From an uncultured Bacilli bacterium (GTDB lineage Bacteria; Bacillota_I; Bacilli_A; RF39; UBA660), in contig CANPXI010000023.1 in the NCBI GenBank assembly GCA_947585885.1, forward strand, positions 1 to 11,601: a stretch of DNA of 11,601 nucleotides, read 5' to 3'. Of this stretch, positions 1 through 6,178 are shown one piece after another. The position numbers were made by a program, and so were the translations under genes. The notes under the pieces are model-generated. The model had not been told where the DNA came from. It did not search any database and was given only the letters and a program-made list of their open reading frames with translations. The stretch's first letter is position 1, and the number at the start of each line of letters is the position of its first letter.

Positions 1-803
1 CTTGCACCATTCCACCATACTTCATCTTTTGTTTTTTCTTTTATTTCGTTAAGGGACATTTCATAAAAGAAACGTTTATCTATTTCTTTCATTTTATTTA
101 TATCTATCATATAAGGCTCGTTTTTATCTTTAAATAAAGTGTTTTCTTCAAGTTTTTGTTCTATTTGTTCATAAAAATATAAGTGGTCAGTACCAGATAT
201 TATTAGTACTTCTGGTTTAGTTTTTGTTTTATTTAATTTTTCTTTTATGTTATTTATCATTTCTTCAAAGTTACTTTTTACTTTGTCATCTTTTAAGTCT
301 ATGAAACTATTAGTTATATCTATTGCTCCAAAGTTATAGTGGTATCTTTCAATTATTTTTTTGTTTTCAACAATACTTAGTTCAGTAGACCCACCTCCAG
401 TTACTAAAACTGCTACTGGTTTATCATAGTTTATGTTTCTAGTAGACCCATAAGTAGTGTACTTGTTTTCTATTTCTTCAGTTATTACGTTAAATTCTAG
501 GTTAGTGTTATCTTTAAATTCTTTTTCAAACTCATATAATTCTTTAGTACTTAAGTTTCTAAATATGCTAGTACCATATACATATGTAAAATATTTTTTG
601 TTTCCATAATTATAATTAAAATCTCTTTTATTTTCATTTACATAAGAATATAGTTTTTCTTTATCTATTTTAAGTAGTGTTTTGTTTATATTATAGTTTG
701 ATTTAAAGGGGATAGTTATTCTACTTATTTCTTTTATTTCATTATTTTCATATAAATATGATTTTGATGTGGTACTACCAACTTCTATAATTATATAATT
801 CAT
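1..803 (-). CDS. Ppx/GppA-family phosphatase (partial, C-terminus outside window)
   Basis: A minus-strand frame runs from an ATG at 803 to the window edge, 267 codons without a stop. The N-terminus (IIEVGSTTSKSY, residues 4-15) matches the phosphate-1 loop of the ASKHA-fold Ppx/GppA family, although Glu7 replaces the usual Asp. GTSIFRN (77-83) fits the family ATSxxR segment, VITEE (106-110) the segment with the catalytic glutamate, VTGGGSTEL (134-142) the phosphate-2 loop, and NFGAIDIT (157-164) the following conserved strand. Known members hydrolyse polyphosphate or pppGpp in the cytoplasm; which one applies here cannot be told. AAGGAGT lies just upstream of the ATG, fixing the start. Transcription diverges from the flavoprotein gene at 877. 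The sequence is diverged from well-studied members, so a related ASKHA phosphatase of other specificity is possible. Confidence 0.82.
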   Translation of the reverse strand, partial: MNYIIIEVGSTTSKSYLYENNEIKEISRITIPFKSNYNINKTLLKIDKEKLYSYVNENKRDFNYNYGNKKYFTYVYGTSIFRNLSTKELYEFEKEFKDNTNLEFNVITEEIENKYTTYGSTRNINYDKPVAVLVTGGGSTELSIVENKKIIERYHYNFGAIDITNSFIDLKDDKVKSNFEEMINNIKEKLNKTKTKPEVLIISGTDHLYFYEQIEQKLEENTLFKDKNEPYMIDINKMKEIDKRFFYEMSLNEIKEKTKDEVWWNGA

Positions 804-826
804 TTTTGTACTCCTTTTATAAACTC

Positions 827-835
827 ATTATAACA
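827..835 (-). promoter_or_regulatory. Extended -10 promoter of the Ppx/GppA-like gene
   Basis: Read on the minus strand, this site is TGTTATAAT, a perfect extended -10 (TGn followed by TATAAT). Transcription would begin near 820, giving a leader of about 17 nt that carries the AAGGAGT ribosome binding site. No good -35 hexamer is visible at the usual distance. Confidence 0.6.
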
Positions 836-850
836 CTGAATGCTAATATG

Positions 851-859
851 TGGTATACT
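851..859 (+). promoter_or_regulatory. Extended -10 promoter of the flavoprotein gene pair
   Basis: TGGTATACT is a TGn extended -10 with five of six consensus bases in the hexamer. The start point would be near 866, so the mRNA leader would be only about 11 nt and the GGTGA ribosome binding site (866-870) would sit at its extreme 5' end. There is no convincing -35. It lies 15 bp from the opposing -10 of the gene at 803, so the two polymerase footprints must overlap. Confidence 0.5.
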
Positions 860-876
860 TTATATGGTGAATAATT

Positions 877-2052
877 ATGAAAGTATGTGTTATTGGTGGT
901 GGAGCTTCTGGGATGGTAAGTGCCATTAAAGCTAGAGAAAAAGGGCATGATGTTGTAGTTATTGAAAGAAATAATAGATGTGGTAAAAAGCTTTTACTTA
1001 CTGGAAATGGAAGATGTAATTTTTATAATAATGATATGAAACTTGATTACTTTTTTTCAAATGATATGAAAGAATTTGAAGTGATTTTTAATAAGAAGAG
1101 TGGTGAAGTATTAGATTTCTTTAAGTCTTTAGGTTTAGTAGAAAAGAGTATAAATGGATATTTATATCCATATAGTAAACAAAGTAAGAGTGTTTTAAGT
1201 TTGCTTATTAAAAGAATGGAAAATTTAGGTGTTAAGTTTATATATGACTCATATGTAAGTGGGATAGAGAAAAAAGGTGAGAAGTTTAAGGTTATTACTG
1301 ATAAAAATGAATATATTTTTGATAAGGTTATAGTTAGTACAGGAAGCAAAGTGTTAGAGAAAACTGGAAGTGATGGAAGTGGATATAAATTAGTTAGTGC
1401 TTTAGGACACACTATTAAACCTGTTTTACCAAGTCTTGTGCAACTTATTGGTTCTTCTGATTACAGATTATGGGCTGGGGCTAGAAGTGACGTTATTTTA
1501 TCTTTATATGAAAATGAAAAGTTTGTTAAGAGTGAAAGCGGGGAAGTACAACTTACTGATTATGGAATAAGTGGTATATGTACTTTTAATTTAAGTGGTA
1601 TAGTTTCTCGTGGCTTATATAGTGGTAAGAGTGAAGTAATTTATATTGATTTTGCTCCTTGGTTTAGTGGAGACGTACGTGAGTTTAGTGAGTATTTAAA
1701 AGAAAAGTATGAAGAATTAAATATGAGTTTAAGAGATATGTTAAGTGGCTTTTTAAATGAAAGAGTAGTAGTTTTATTTTTAAAGTTATTAGGAAGTGCG
1801 AATGATTTTGATAAGTTAGCAAGTTTAGTTAAAGAGTTTAAGTTTGAAGTAAAGGCTACTAAAGGTTTTAGTGATGCACAGGTATGTACTGGAGGAGTAC
1901 CACTTAGTGAGATAGACGCAAGTACTATGGAGTCTTTAAAGGTAAAGGGACTTTATTTAACTGGAGAAATTTTAGATGTAGATGGGATATGTGGAGGATA
2001 TAATTTAGGTTTTGCTTGGATGAGTGGTTTAATTGCAGGAGAAAGTGTATGA
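877..2052 (+). CDS. BaiN/HI0933-family NAD(P)/FAD-dependent oxidoreductase
   Basis: The 391-residue protein is a cytosolic flavoprotein of the HI0933/YhiN/BaiN family. It opens with an FAD-binding Rossmann motif (VIGGGASGMVSA, residues 5-16) and the ribose-binding Glu30, followed by the family signature LLTGNGRCN (40-48). The C-terminus carries the expected CTGGV (337-341), TGEILDVDG (362-370) and CGGYNLGFAW segments that close the FAD site. Family members are reductases of poorly known substrates; BaiN itself was linked to bile-acid dehydroxylation, but the family is far wider and that substrate should not be assumed. Length is near the usual 400-420 residues. The ATG at 877 is preceded by GGTGA with 6-nt spacing. 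Its TGA stop overlaps the ATG of the next flavoprotein (ATGA), implying translational coupling. Confidence 0.93.
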   Translation: MKVCVIGGGASGMVSAIKAREKGHDVVVIERNNRCGKKLLLTGNGRCNFYNNDMKLDYFFSNDMKEFEVIFNKKSGEVLDFFKSLGLVEKSINGYLYPYSKQSKSVLSLLIKRMENLGVKFIYDSYVSGIEKKGEKFKVITDKNEYIFDKVIVSTGSKVLEKTGSDGSGYKLVSALGHTIKPVLPSLVQLIGSSDYRLWAGARSDVILSLYENEKFVKSESGEVQLTDYGISGICTFNLSGIVSRGLYSGKSEVIYIDFAPWFSGDVREFSEYLKEKYEELNMSLRDMLSGFLNERVVVLFLKLLGSANDFDKLASLVKEFKFEVKATKGFSDAQVCTGGVPLSEIDASTMESLKVKGLYLTGEILDVDGICGGYNLGFAWMSGLIAGESV

Positions 2053-2162
2053 TAGTTTTAAGGCAAGTACGAGTAAGAGTAGACTTAGATAGTGAAGAGT
2101 TTAGACTAAAGAAAATATGTAAGTTATTAGGGGTTAAGAAAGAAGATATTAAAGATAAATAA
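2049..2162 (+). pseudogene. N-terminal fragment of the COG2509-type dehydrogenase, cut off by a frame change
   Basis: A 37-codon frame begins at an ATG overlapping the previous stop and ends at TAA 2160-2162. Its sequence (MIVLRQVRVRVDLDSEEF onward, then LLGVKKEDI) resembles the N-terminal subdomain that COG2509 FAD-dependent dehydrogenases carry ahead of their Rossmann motif. The expected continuation, with KKVIDARRKNEIFFVYEF, is found in a different frame (open from 2131), which has no ATG, GTG or TTG before the GTG at 2203. The piece is therefore best read as the real start of the downstream gene, disconnected by an indel near 2150-2165. From memory of the family, about five residues separate the two blocks; only 7 nt are present here, so a small deletion fits better than a miscounted homopolymer. 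Confidence 0.72.
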
Positions 2163-2202
2163 AAAGGTAATAGATGCAAGACGAAAAAATGAGATATTTT
2201 TT

Positions 2203-3612
2203 GTGTATGAGTTTTTGCTTGATTTAAAGAATGAAAGGCGTGTGTTAAGTAAGAATAAAGATGCAGAAAAATATGTGGAAAGAGAGTTTACTATACCTGA
2301 ATCTGGAAGTGAAGAGGTAAAGGGAAGAATTGTAGTAGTAGGTAGTGGGCCTGCTGGCTTAATGTGTGCTTATGTGTTAGCAGAAAACGGGTATAAACCT
2401 TTGGTTATTGAAAGAGGAAAAAAAGTAGAAGAGAGAATAAAGGATGTTAATAAATTTTGGGATACTTTAGTTCTTGACCCGGAAAGTAATGTTCAGTTTG
2501 GAGAAGGTGGTGCTGGTACTTTTTCTGATGGGAAACTTAATACTTTAGTTAAGGATAAAGAGTGTATTGGTAAAAAGGTATTTGATATTTTTGTAAAGAA
2601 CGGAGCAAATGCTGAGATTATGTATGGCTTTAATTTACATATTGGTACTGATAAACTTAGAGTTATTGTTAAAAATATAAGAGAAAGTATTATAAAGATG
2701 GGTGGAGAGTTTAGGTATAGTACTAAACTTACTGATTTAGTTATTAAAGATAAAAAACTCGTAGGTATTATTGTTAATAACAGTGAAGTTATAAACACTA
2801 ATGCTTTAGTTCTTGCGATAGGCCATAGTGCTAGAGATACTTTTAAAATGCTTTATGATAAGGGACTAGATATGTCTAGTAAACCATTTGCTATTGGTTT
2901 TAGAGTTATGCACAGTCAAAGTATGATAGATAATGTTCAATATGGGAAATTCTCGAGTATTTTAGGACATGCTAGTTATAAACTTACTTATAATACTAAA
3001 GATAATAGGGGTGTTTATTCTTTTTGTATGTGTCCTGGAGGGTACGTAGTTAATGCTAGTAGTGAAAAAGGAAGACTTGCAATAAACGGAATGAGTAATT
3101 ATAAGAGAGGTAGTGGTGTTTCTAATAGTGCAATTATAGTAAGTGTAAGCCCGAAAGATTATGGTACAGGAGTTTTTGATGGAGTTAAACTTCAAGAAGA
3201 AATAGAAGAAAAGATGTTTTTAATTAATAACGGGGTTATTCCTGTACAAAAATATTCTGACTTTTTAGAAAATAAAAAGAGTACTAATTATGGAAGTATT
3301 AACCCAACTATTAAAGGAAAGTATCAGTTATCTAATTTAAGAGGAGTGTTACCTAGTTATATAGAAGATTCTTTTATAGAAGCGATGGAGAACTTTGACA
3401 AGAAAATAAGTGGGTTTAGTGATACTTTAGTTTTAGGACCAGAAAGCAGAACTAGTTCACCTATTAGAATTTATAGAGATGAGTCTTATCAGGCTAATAT
3501 AGAGAATATTTATCCTTCTGGAGAAGGTGCAGGGTATTCTGGAGGTATTACAACGTCTGGTATTGATGGGGTAAAAGCAGCTTTAAGTATTATAAAAAGA
3601 TATAAAAAATGA
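2203..3612 (+). CDS. COG2509-type FAD-dependent dehydrogenase (5' end frameshifted)
   Basis: The intact part encodes 469 residues from a GTG with no visible ribosome binding site; coding similarity extends upstream in the same frame to about 2131, so this GTG is probably not the true start. The FAD-binding motif VVVGSGPAGLMCAYVLAENG (residues 44-63) is followed by the ribose-binding Glu70. QFGEGGAGTFSDGKLNT matches the family's signature after the first Rossmann segment. GPESRTSSPIRI and the C-terminal PSGEGAGYSGGITTSGIDG close the FAD site. The family is annotated as uncharacterised NAD(FAD)-utilising dehydrogenases, distantly related to the upstream BaiN-type protein. The gene pair probably forms one operon. 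If the frame break is real the protein lacks its first 60-odd residues, outside the FAD core; function is then uncertain. Confidence 0.88.
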   Translation: MYEFLLDLKNERRVLSKNKDAEKYVEREFTIPESGSEEVKGRIVVVGSGPAGLMCAYVLAENGYKPLVIERGKKVEERIKDVNKFWDTLVLDPESNVQFGEGGAGTFSDGKLNTLVKDKECIGKKVFDIFVKNGANAEIMYGFNLHIGTDKLRVIVKNIRESIIKMGGEFRYSTKLTDLVIKDKKLVGIIVNNSEVINTNALVLAIGHSARDTFKMLYDKGLDMSSKPFAIGFRVMHSQSMIDNVQYGKFSSILGHASYKLTYNTKDNRGVYSFCMCPGGYVVNASSEKGRLAINGMSNYKRGSGVSNSAIIVSVSPKDYGTGVFDGVKLQEEIEEKMFLINNGVIPVQKYSDFLENKKSTNYGSINPTIKGKYQLSNLRGVLPSYIEDSFIEAMENFDKKISGFSDTLVLGPESRTSSPIRIYRDESYQANIENIYPSGEGAGYSGGITTSGIDGVKAALSIIKRYKK

Positions 3613-3625
3613 TTTATATCTTTTT
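3594..3625 (+). terminator. A/U-rich hairpin terminator after the dehydrogenase gene
   Basis: The arms AAAAAGATATAAA (3594-3606) and TTTATATCTTTTT (3613-3625) are perfectly complementary over 13 bp with a 6-nt loop, which contains the TGA stop codon. The 3' arm ends in U5 and is followed by GTTTT. The stem is weak because it is almost entirely A-U, but its symmetry suits a terminator that separates the flavoproteins from the zinc-ribbon genes. Confidence 0.6.
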
Positions 3626-3632
3626 GTTTTAA

Positions 3633-3641
3633 TGATATACT
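3633..3641 (+). promoter_or_regulatory. Extended -10 promoter of the zinc-ribbon gene pair
   Basis: TGATATACT is a TGn extended -10. It lies 8 bp after the preceding hairpin, giving a start near 3648 and a short leader containing GGAG (3654-3657). The spacing from GGAG to the ATG at 3671 is rather long (13 nt). A TTTATA at 3613-3618 has 17-bp spacing but is a poor -35 and lies in the hairpin arm. Confidence 0.5.
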
Positions 3642-3670
3642 ATTTTTGTATTTGGAGATGAAGTATTATT

Positions 3671-3958
3671 ATGATTTGTAAAAAATGCGGTGAAAAAAAT
3701 ATTAATAAAGCAATATATTGTAAGTATTGTGGGCATAAGTTTACTAAGAAAGAAAAAGAAAATATAAAGAAAAGTAGAACTCTTAGATTTTTAGAAAAAA
3801 TGGGTGAAATAGGTAAAAAACCTTTAATTAGGGTTATTAATAGTATTCCATTTAAAGTATTAATTCTTATATTAATTTTTGGTTTTATTTACTATTTTTC
3901 AATTCTTAATAAGACTACTTTGTTAATTTTAAAGAGTAATGACTATAGTGTTAAATAA
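3671..3958 (+). CDS. Zinc-ribbon single-pass membrane protein, N-terminal part
   Basis: The 95-residue product begins with a zinc ribbon (Cys3-x2-Cys6 and Cys17-x2-Cys20, the second knuckle being CKYCGHKF), followed by a Lys-rich stretch (24-37) and one hydrophobic segment (about 62-79, FKVLILILIFGFIYYFS). Positive charges before the helix predict a cytoplasmic ribbon and an external C-terminus. The external part here is only about 15 residues long and ends at TAA 3956-3958, while the overlapping next frame encodes a soluble, beta-rich sequence of the kind expected outside the membrane. The neighbour at 4232 has the same ribbon-helix-external plan in one piece. I therefore infer that this gene and 3939-4229 were one gene of roughly 185 codons. 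No specific function is recognised; ribbons of this type occur in many uncharacterised Bacillota membrane proteins. Confidence 0.75.
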   Translation: MICKKCGEKNINKAIYCKYCGHKFTKKEKENIKKSRTLRFLEKMGEIGKKPLIRVINSIPFKVLILILIFGFIYYFSILNKTTLLILKSNDYSVK

Positions 3959-4229
3959 GGATAATGAATATTATTTGTATTTTAATAGAGATCAATATAT
4001 AGAAAAGGATGGAAAATTAGAACTAAAGATGTTTGTTCCAAATGATGTTAAAAACTTATATGTTGATAATTTTAGTAGTGATGATAAGCTTATTAAAAGA
4101 AAAACTTTAGGAAGAAGTGAAGATATTATTCTTTCAGTTAATGTTAGTGAAAATAATTATTATAATATCTATAGTGATGATAAAGAACTTGGAAATATTA
4201 AAGTTTATGTTTATTTAGGAGGTGAATAG
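3939..4229 (+). CDS. Probable extracellular C-terminal part of the preceding zinc-ribbon protein
   Basis: A 96-codon frame starts at an ATG inside the end of the previous gene (20-nt overlap) and reads MTIVLNKDNEYYLYFNRDQY onward. It has no signal peptide, no membrane segment and no cysteine. Aromatic and charged residues alternate, as in small beta-sandwich domains. Only a weak AAAGAG precedes the ATG. Joining it to the preceding frame after SNDYSV would yield a zinc-ribbon/helix/external-domain protein similar in plan to its neighbour, needing one base lost or two gained between 3933 and 3957. No long homopolymer lies there, so real mutation or true overlapping genes remain possible. Its last codons carry the AGGAGGTGA (4217-4225) that serves the next gene. 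Confidence 0.6.
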   Translation: MTIVLNKDNEYYLYFNRDQYIEKDGKLELKMFVPNDVKNLYVDNFSSDDKLIKRKTLGRSEDIILSVNVSENNYYNIYSDDKELGNIKVYVYLGGE

Positions 4230-4231
4230 TA

Positions 4232-4864
4232 ATGAAAGAGAAAGTATACTGTGAGTTTTGTGGTAAAGTAAATAGTCCTAATAATTTAGTATGTAAGAGT
4301 TGTGGAGAGAAATTAGGGCAAAAAGATACACAAGTAAGAGATTATTTCAATGAAGTAATTAAAGCTCGTTATAAGAAAGAAGAAGTTAATGCAATTGATT
4401 ATTTTATATATTTTTGTTCTAAATTAATTTATCCAATTATTTTGATTGTTTTTATAGTGATAGTTTCAATTTTATTATTTTCTCCTAAAAAGATTAATTA
4501 TGATGCAGTTTATGAAAAGAGTGATAAGGTAAGTTTTAATGGACTAAGTGACAGTGATAAGTTACTTGGATGTTTTAAGGGAGAAAGTGAAGAGGATACT
4601 TGGTATTATAAGTTTATAAGTAAAGATAAAGTTAATTATTATTATAAAAAGGGTAATAATTTAGTAAATGATTTATATTACTATGATATTAAAAATAGTA
4701 GTGAAGAAGGGGCTAATTATAGTGAATTATATATGGGAAGTTTAACTAATATAGAAAGTATGGGTTACTTTTTATGGGAAGAAGATGGTAATGTATGGGT
4801 TACTGGGAAAGATTTAAATGAGCCTATTAGAAATGTTAGAATAAAGTGTGAGGATATTAAATAA
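4232..4864 (+). CDS. Zinc-ribbon single-pass membrane protein with external domain
   Basis: The 210-residue protein has an N-terminal zinc ribbon (Cys7-x2-Cys10, Cys21-x2-Cys24, ending CGEKLG), a charged linker with an RYKKEE stretch, and one transmembrane helix (about 65-84, LIYPIILIVFIVIVSILLF). The roughly 125-residue external domain is rich in Tyr, Asp and Ser. The ribbon should face the cytoplasm. The external part contains LLGCFKGESEEDTWYYKF and a series of predicted beta strands; I do not recognise the fold. AGGAGGTGA with 6-nt spacing to the ATG is the strongest ribosome binding site in this unit and lies in the preceding frame, so translation is coupled. Only 2 nt separate the genes. 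Its 3' end overlaps the ferritin-like gene on the other strand by 8 bp, leaving no separate terminator. Function unknown; a sensor or envelope-stress role is only a guess. Confidence 0.82.
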   Translation: MKEKVYCEFCGKVNSPNNLVCKSCGEKLGQKDTQVRDYFNEVIKARYKKEEVNAIDYFIYFCSKLIYPIILIVFIVIVSILLFSPKKINYDAVYEKSDKVSFNGLSDSDKLLGCFKGESEEDTWYYKFISKDKVNYYYKKGNNLVNDLYYYDIKNSSEEGANYSELYMGSLTNIESMGYFLWEEDGNVWVTGKDLNEPIRNVRIKCEDIK

Positions 4865-5354
4865 AGTCTTTTAGTAATTCTTTAAAACATTCTATGTGTT
4901 CTTTTTCATCTAATATTATTCTTTTAAGTATTTCTTGTATGTATTTGTCTTTAATTATGTTTATGTGAAATTCATAGTTTGCTATTGCTATTTTTTCTAT
5001 TCTTATGCTATTTAGTAATATGTAAGTTATGTCTTTGTTATAATCAATTAGGCTACTGTTCCATGGTGTATAGTAGTCATTTGTTTTTGTTTTAAATTTT
5101 GGATCTATTCCAAGCTTTAATATTAGTTTACCTAATATGTTTAAGTGTTTCATTTCTACAATTGCTATTTTTTTAAAAGCTTCAGATACATTTTTAAGTG
5201 TGTCAGATTTCTCTATATGGTTATATATGTATTCACTAATAGACGTATATTCACTGTTTACTCCAGAATAGTCTTCTAGTAGTAGTGAAGCATAGTAGGG
5301 GTTTTGTTTTTCTACTTTTATCTCAGGGTAAGGTAGAGAAGAGGAATAGTTCAT
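4857..5354 (-). CDS. Ferritin-like diiron protein (rubrerythrin/ferritin superfamily)
   Basis: The 165-residue protein shows the four-helix ferritin pattern with plausible metal ligands: Glu35 (in GVNSEYTSISEYIYN), Glu67 and His70 (EMKHL), Glu120 (RIEKIAIANYEFH), and Glu150 and His153 (DEKEHIECF). The E-x2-H pairs in helices 2 and 4 are diagnostic of a dinuclear iron or manganese site. The N-terminal YPEIKVEKQNPYYA is typical of a ferritin-like group common in anaerobic Bacillota, distinct from classical ferritin and lacking a rubredoxin domain. Likely roles are peroxide or oxygen detoxification or iron handling in the cytoplasm, inferred from family. AGGTGAT sits just before the ATG. It is downstream of the nrdG terminator, so it needs its own promoter, which I could not place with confidence in the 61-bp gap. 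Confidence 0.86.
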   Translation of the reverse strand: MNYSSSLPYPEIKVEKQNPYYASLLLEDYSGVNSEYTSISEYIYNHIEKSDTLKNVSEAFKKIAIVEMKHLNILGKLILKLGIDPKFKTKTNDYYTPWNSSLIDYNKDITYILLNSIRIEKIAIANYEFHINIIKDKYIQEILKRIILDEKEHIECFKELLKDFI

Positions 5355-5400
5355 TTTATCACCTAGTTAATTTTATTTTAGGTATGTAAATTTATGAAAT

Positions 5401-5433
5401 AAAAAAAACAAGGAATTATATAAATATTCCTTG
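5401..5433 (-). terminator. Rho-independent terminator of the nrd operon
   Basis: On the minus strand CAAGGAAT and ATTCCTTG form an 8-bp stem with a 9-nt loop, followed by U8 (5401-5408). The first arm lies inside the last codons of nrdG and the stop codon straddles the loop and the second arm. This is the best-formed terminator in the window. Confidence 0.88.
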
Positions 5434-5976
5434 CTCTTTAGCATGGTTTGTTGGAGTTTCTTTTTTTATGTATTTATCACTTGTTACTACTTTTTTTGCT
5501 TTTAAGCTTTTTGGTACATCAATTATTCTTTGATTAGTAGAACCTGCGAATAACATGTTGTAGCTTTTTTTACTTAGTTCAAATTTACCATCAACTAATA
5601 TATCAATCTGCTTTAAGAACTCAAGTATATCTTTATTAGTTTCACTCATTTTCAGAAGTTGTTCAAATGTGAAACCAGTGTAACACCAAATATTGTAACC
5701 TTTTTTTCTAGCATACTCAGCAATTAAAGCACAAGCTTTAGGTTGCATCATTGGGTCTCCTCCAGAAAAAGTTATTCCGTCTTGTCCTTCTAGTTTATCA
5801 ATTATTTCATATACTTCTTCTAAATCTACTAAGGCTCCACCATTCATATCATGGGTGCTAGGGTTATGGCAGCCTAGACAATGGTGAGGACACCCTTGAG
5901 TCCACACGACAGTTCTTATTCCTTCACCATCTACTATTGAATCTGGTTGTAAATAGGCTGCTAGTCTAACTTTCAT
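5416..5976 (-). CDS. nrdG: Anaerobic ribonucleoside-triphosphate reductase activating enzyme NrdG
   Basis: This 186-residue radical-SAM protein generates the glycyl radical on class III ribonucleotide reductase. The radical-SAM cluster motif is CPHHCLGC (Cys29, Cys33, Cys36, binding a [4Fe-4S] cluster), preceded by the family's VDGEGIRTVVWTQG and followed by HNPSTH. TFSGGDPMMQP is the SAM-binding GGE-type motif, with Asp in place of Glu. Length is slightly above the usual 150-180 residues, with a short extra C-terminal tail. The ATG follows directly on the TAA of the upstream 55-codon gene (TAAATG), with only a weak AAGAAG ahead, so translation is probably coupled to it. The activase being coupled to the polypeptide carrying its target glycine is notable. 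Confidence 0.97.
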   Translation of the reverse strand: MKVRLAAYLQPDSIVDGEGIRTVVWTQGCPHHCLGCHNPSTHDMNGGALVDLEEVYEIIDKLEGQDGITFSGGDPMMQPKACALIAEYARKKGYNIWCYTGFTFEQLLKMSETNKDILEFLKQIDILVDGKFELSKKSYNMLFAGSTNQRIIDVPKSLKAKKVVTSDKYIKKETPTNHAKEQGIFI

Positions 5977-6144
5977 TTATGCACACTTCTTTTCAACAAC
6001 TAATTCTTTTATTCCAGTGTGTTTTACACGAGCTTTTTCTTCTGCTCTTTTAGCATTATTGAATCTTGATACATCTCCTGATAAGTATCCTGTAACTCTT
6101 CTAATTCTTTCGAATTTAACTCCTTCTCCAACTGATTTTTTCAT
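5977..6144 (-). CDS. Stand-alone glycyl-radical segment of class III ribonucleotide reductase
   Basis: The 55-residue product contains FERIRRVTGYLSG, the glycyl-radical loop normally found near the C-terminus of NrdD (radical glycine = Gly19), then FNNAKRAEEKARVKH, the conserved end of full-length NrdD proteins. It lacks the zinc cysteines and catalytic barrel. I chose the ATG at 6144 because GAAAGGAAGGT (6152-6162) precedes it by 7 nt; a TTG nine codons upstream would place that site inside the coding region. The NrdD gene ends 34 nt upstream, in another frame, and is followed by a second in-frame stop, while this frame has a TAA immediately before the TTG, so one indel cannot rejoin them. 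It probably docks on NrdD and supplies the radical to Cys464. The C-terminus ends in KKCA, with a free cysteine at residue 54. Confidence 0.9.
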   Translation of the reverse strand: MKKSVGEGVKFERIRRVTGYLSGDVSRFNNAKRAEEKARVKHTGIKELVVEKKCA

Positions 6145-6178
6145 AATTTTTACCTTCCTTTCTTTATTCAATTACTTT

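Noticed and set aside
2150..2170. Programmed +1 frameshift in the dehydrogenase gene
   Set aside because: The site lacks a slippery tRNA arrangement and the stop is TAA; the missing spacing fits a deletion better.
2050..3612. TGA read as tryptophan, as in mycoplasmas
   Set aside because: Both TGA codons examined fall at family-typical C-termini and the tryptophans checked are encoded by TGG.
5977..6171. TTG start giving a 64-residue form of the radical-loop protein
   Set aside because: The strong GAAAGGAAGGT site would lie inside that reading frame, and it is correctly spaced for the ATG at 6144.
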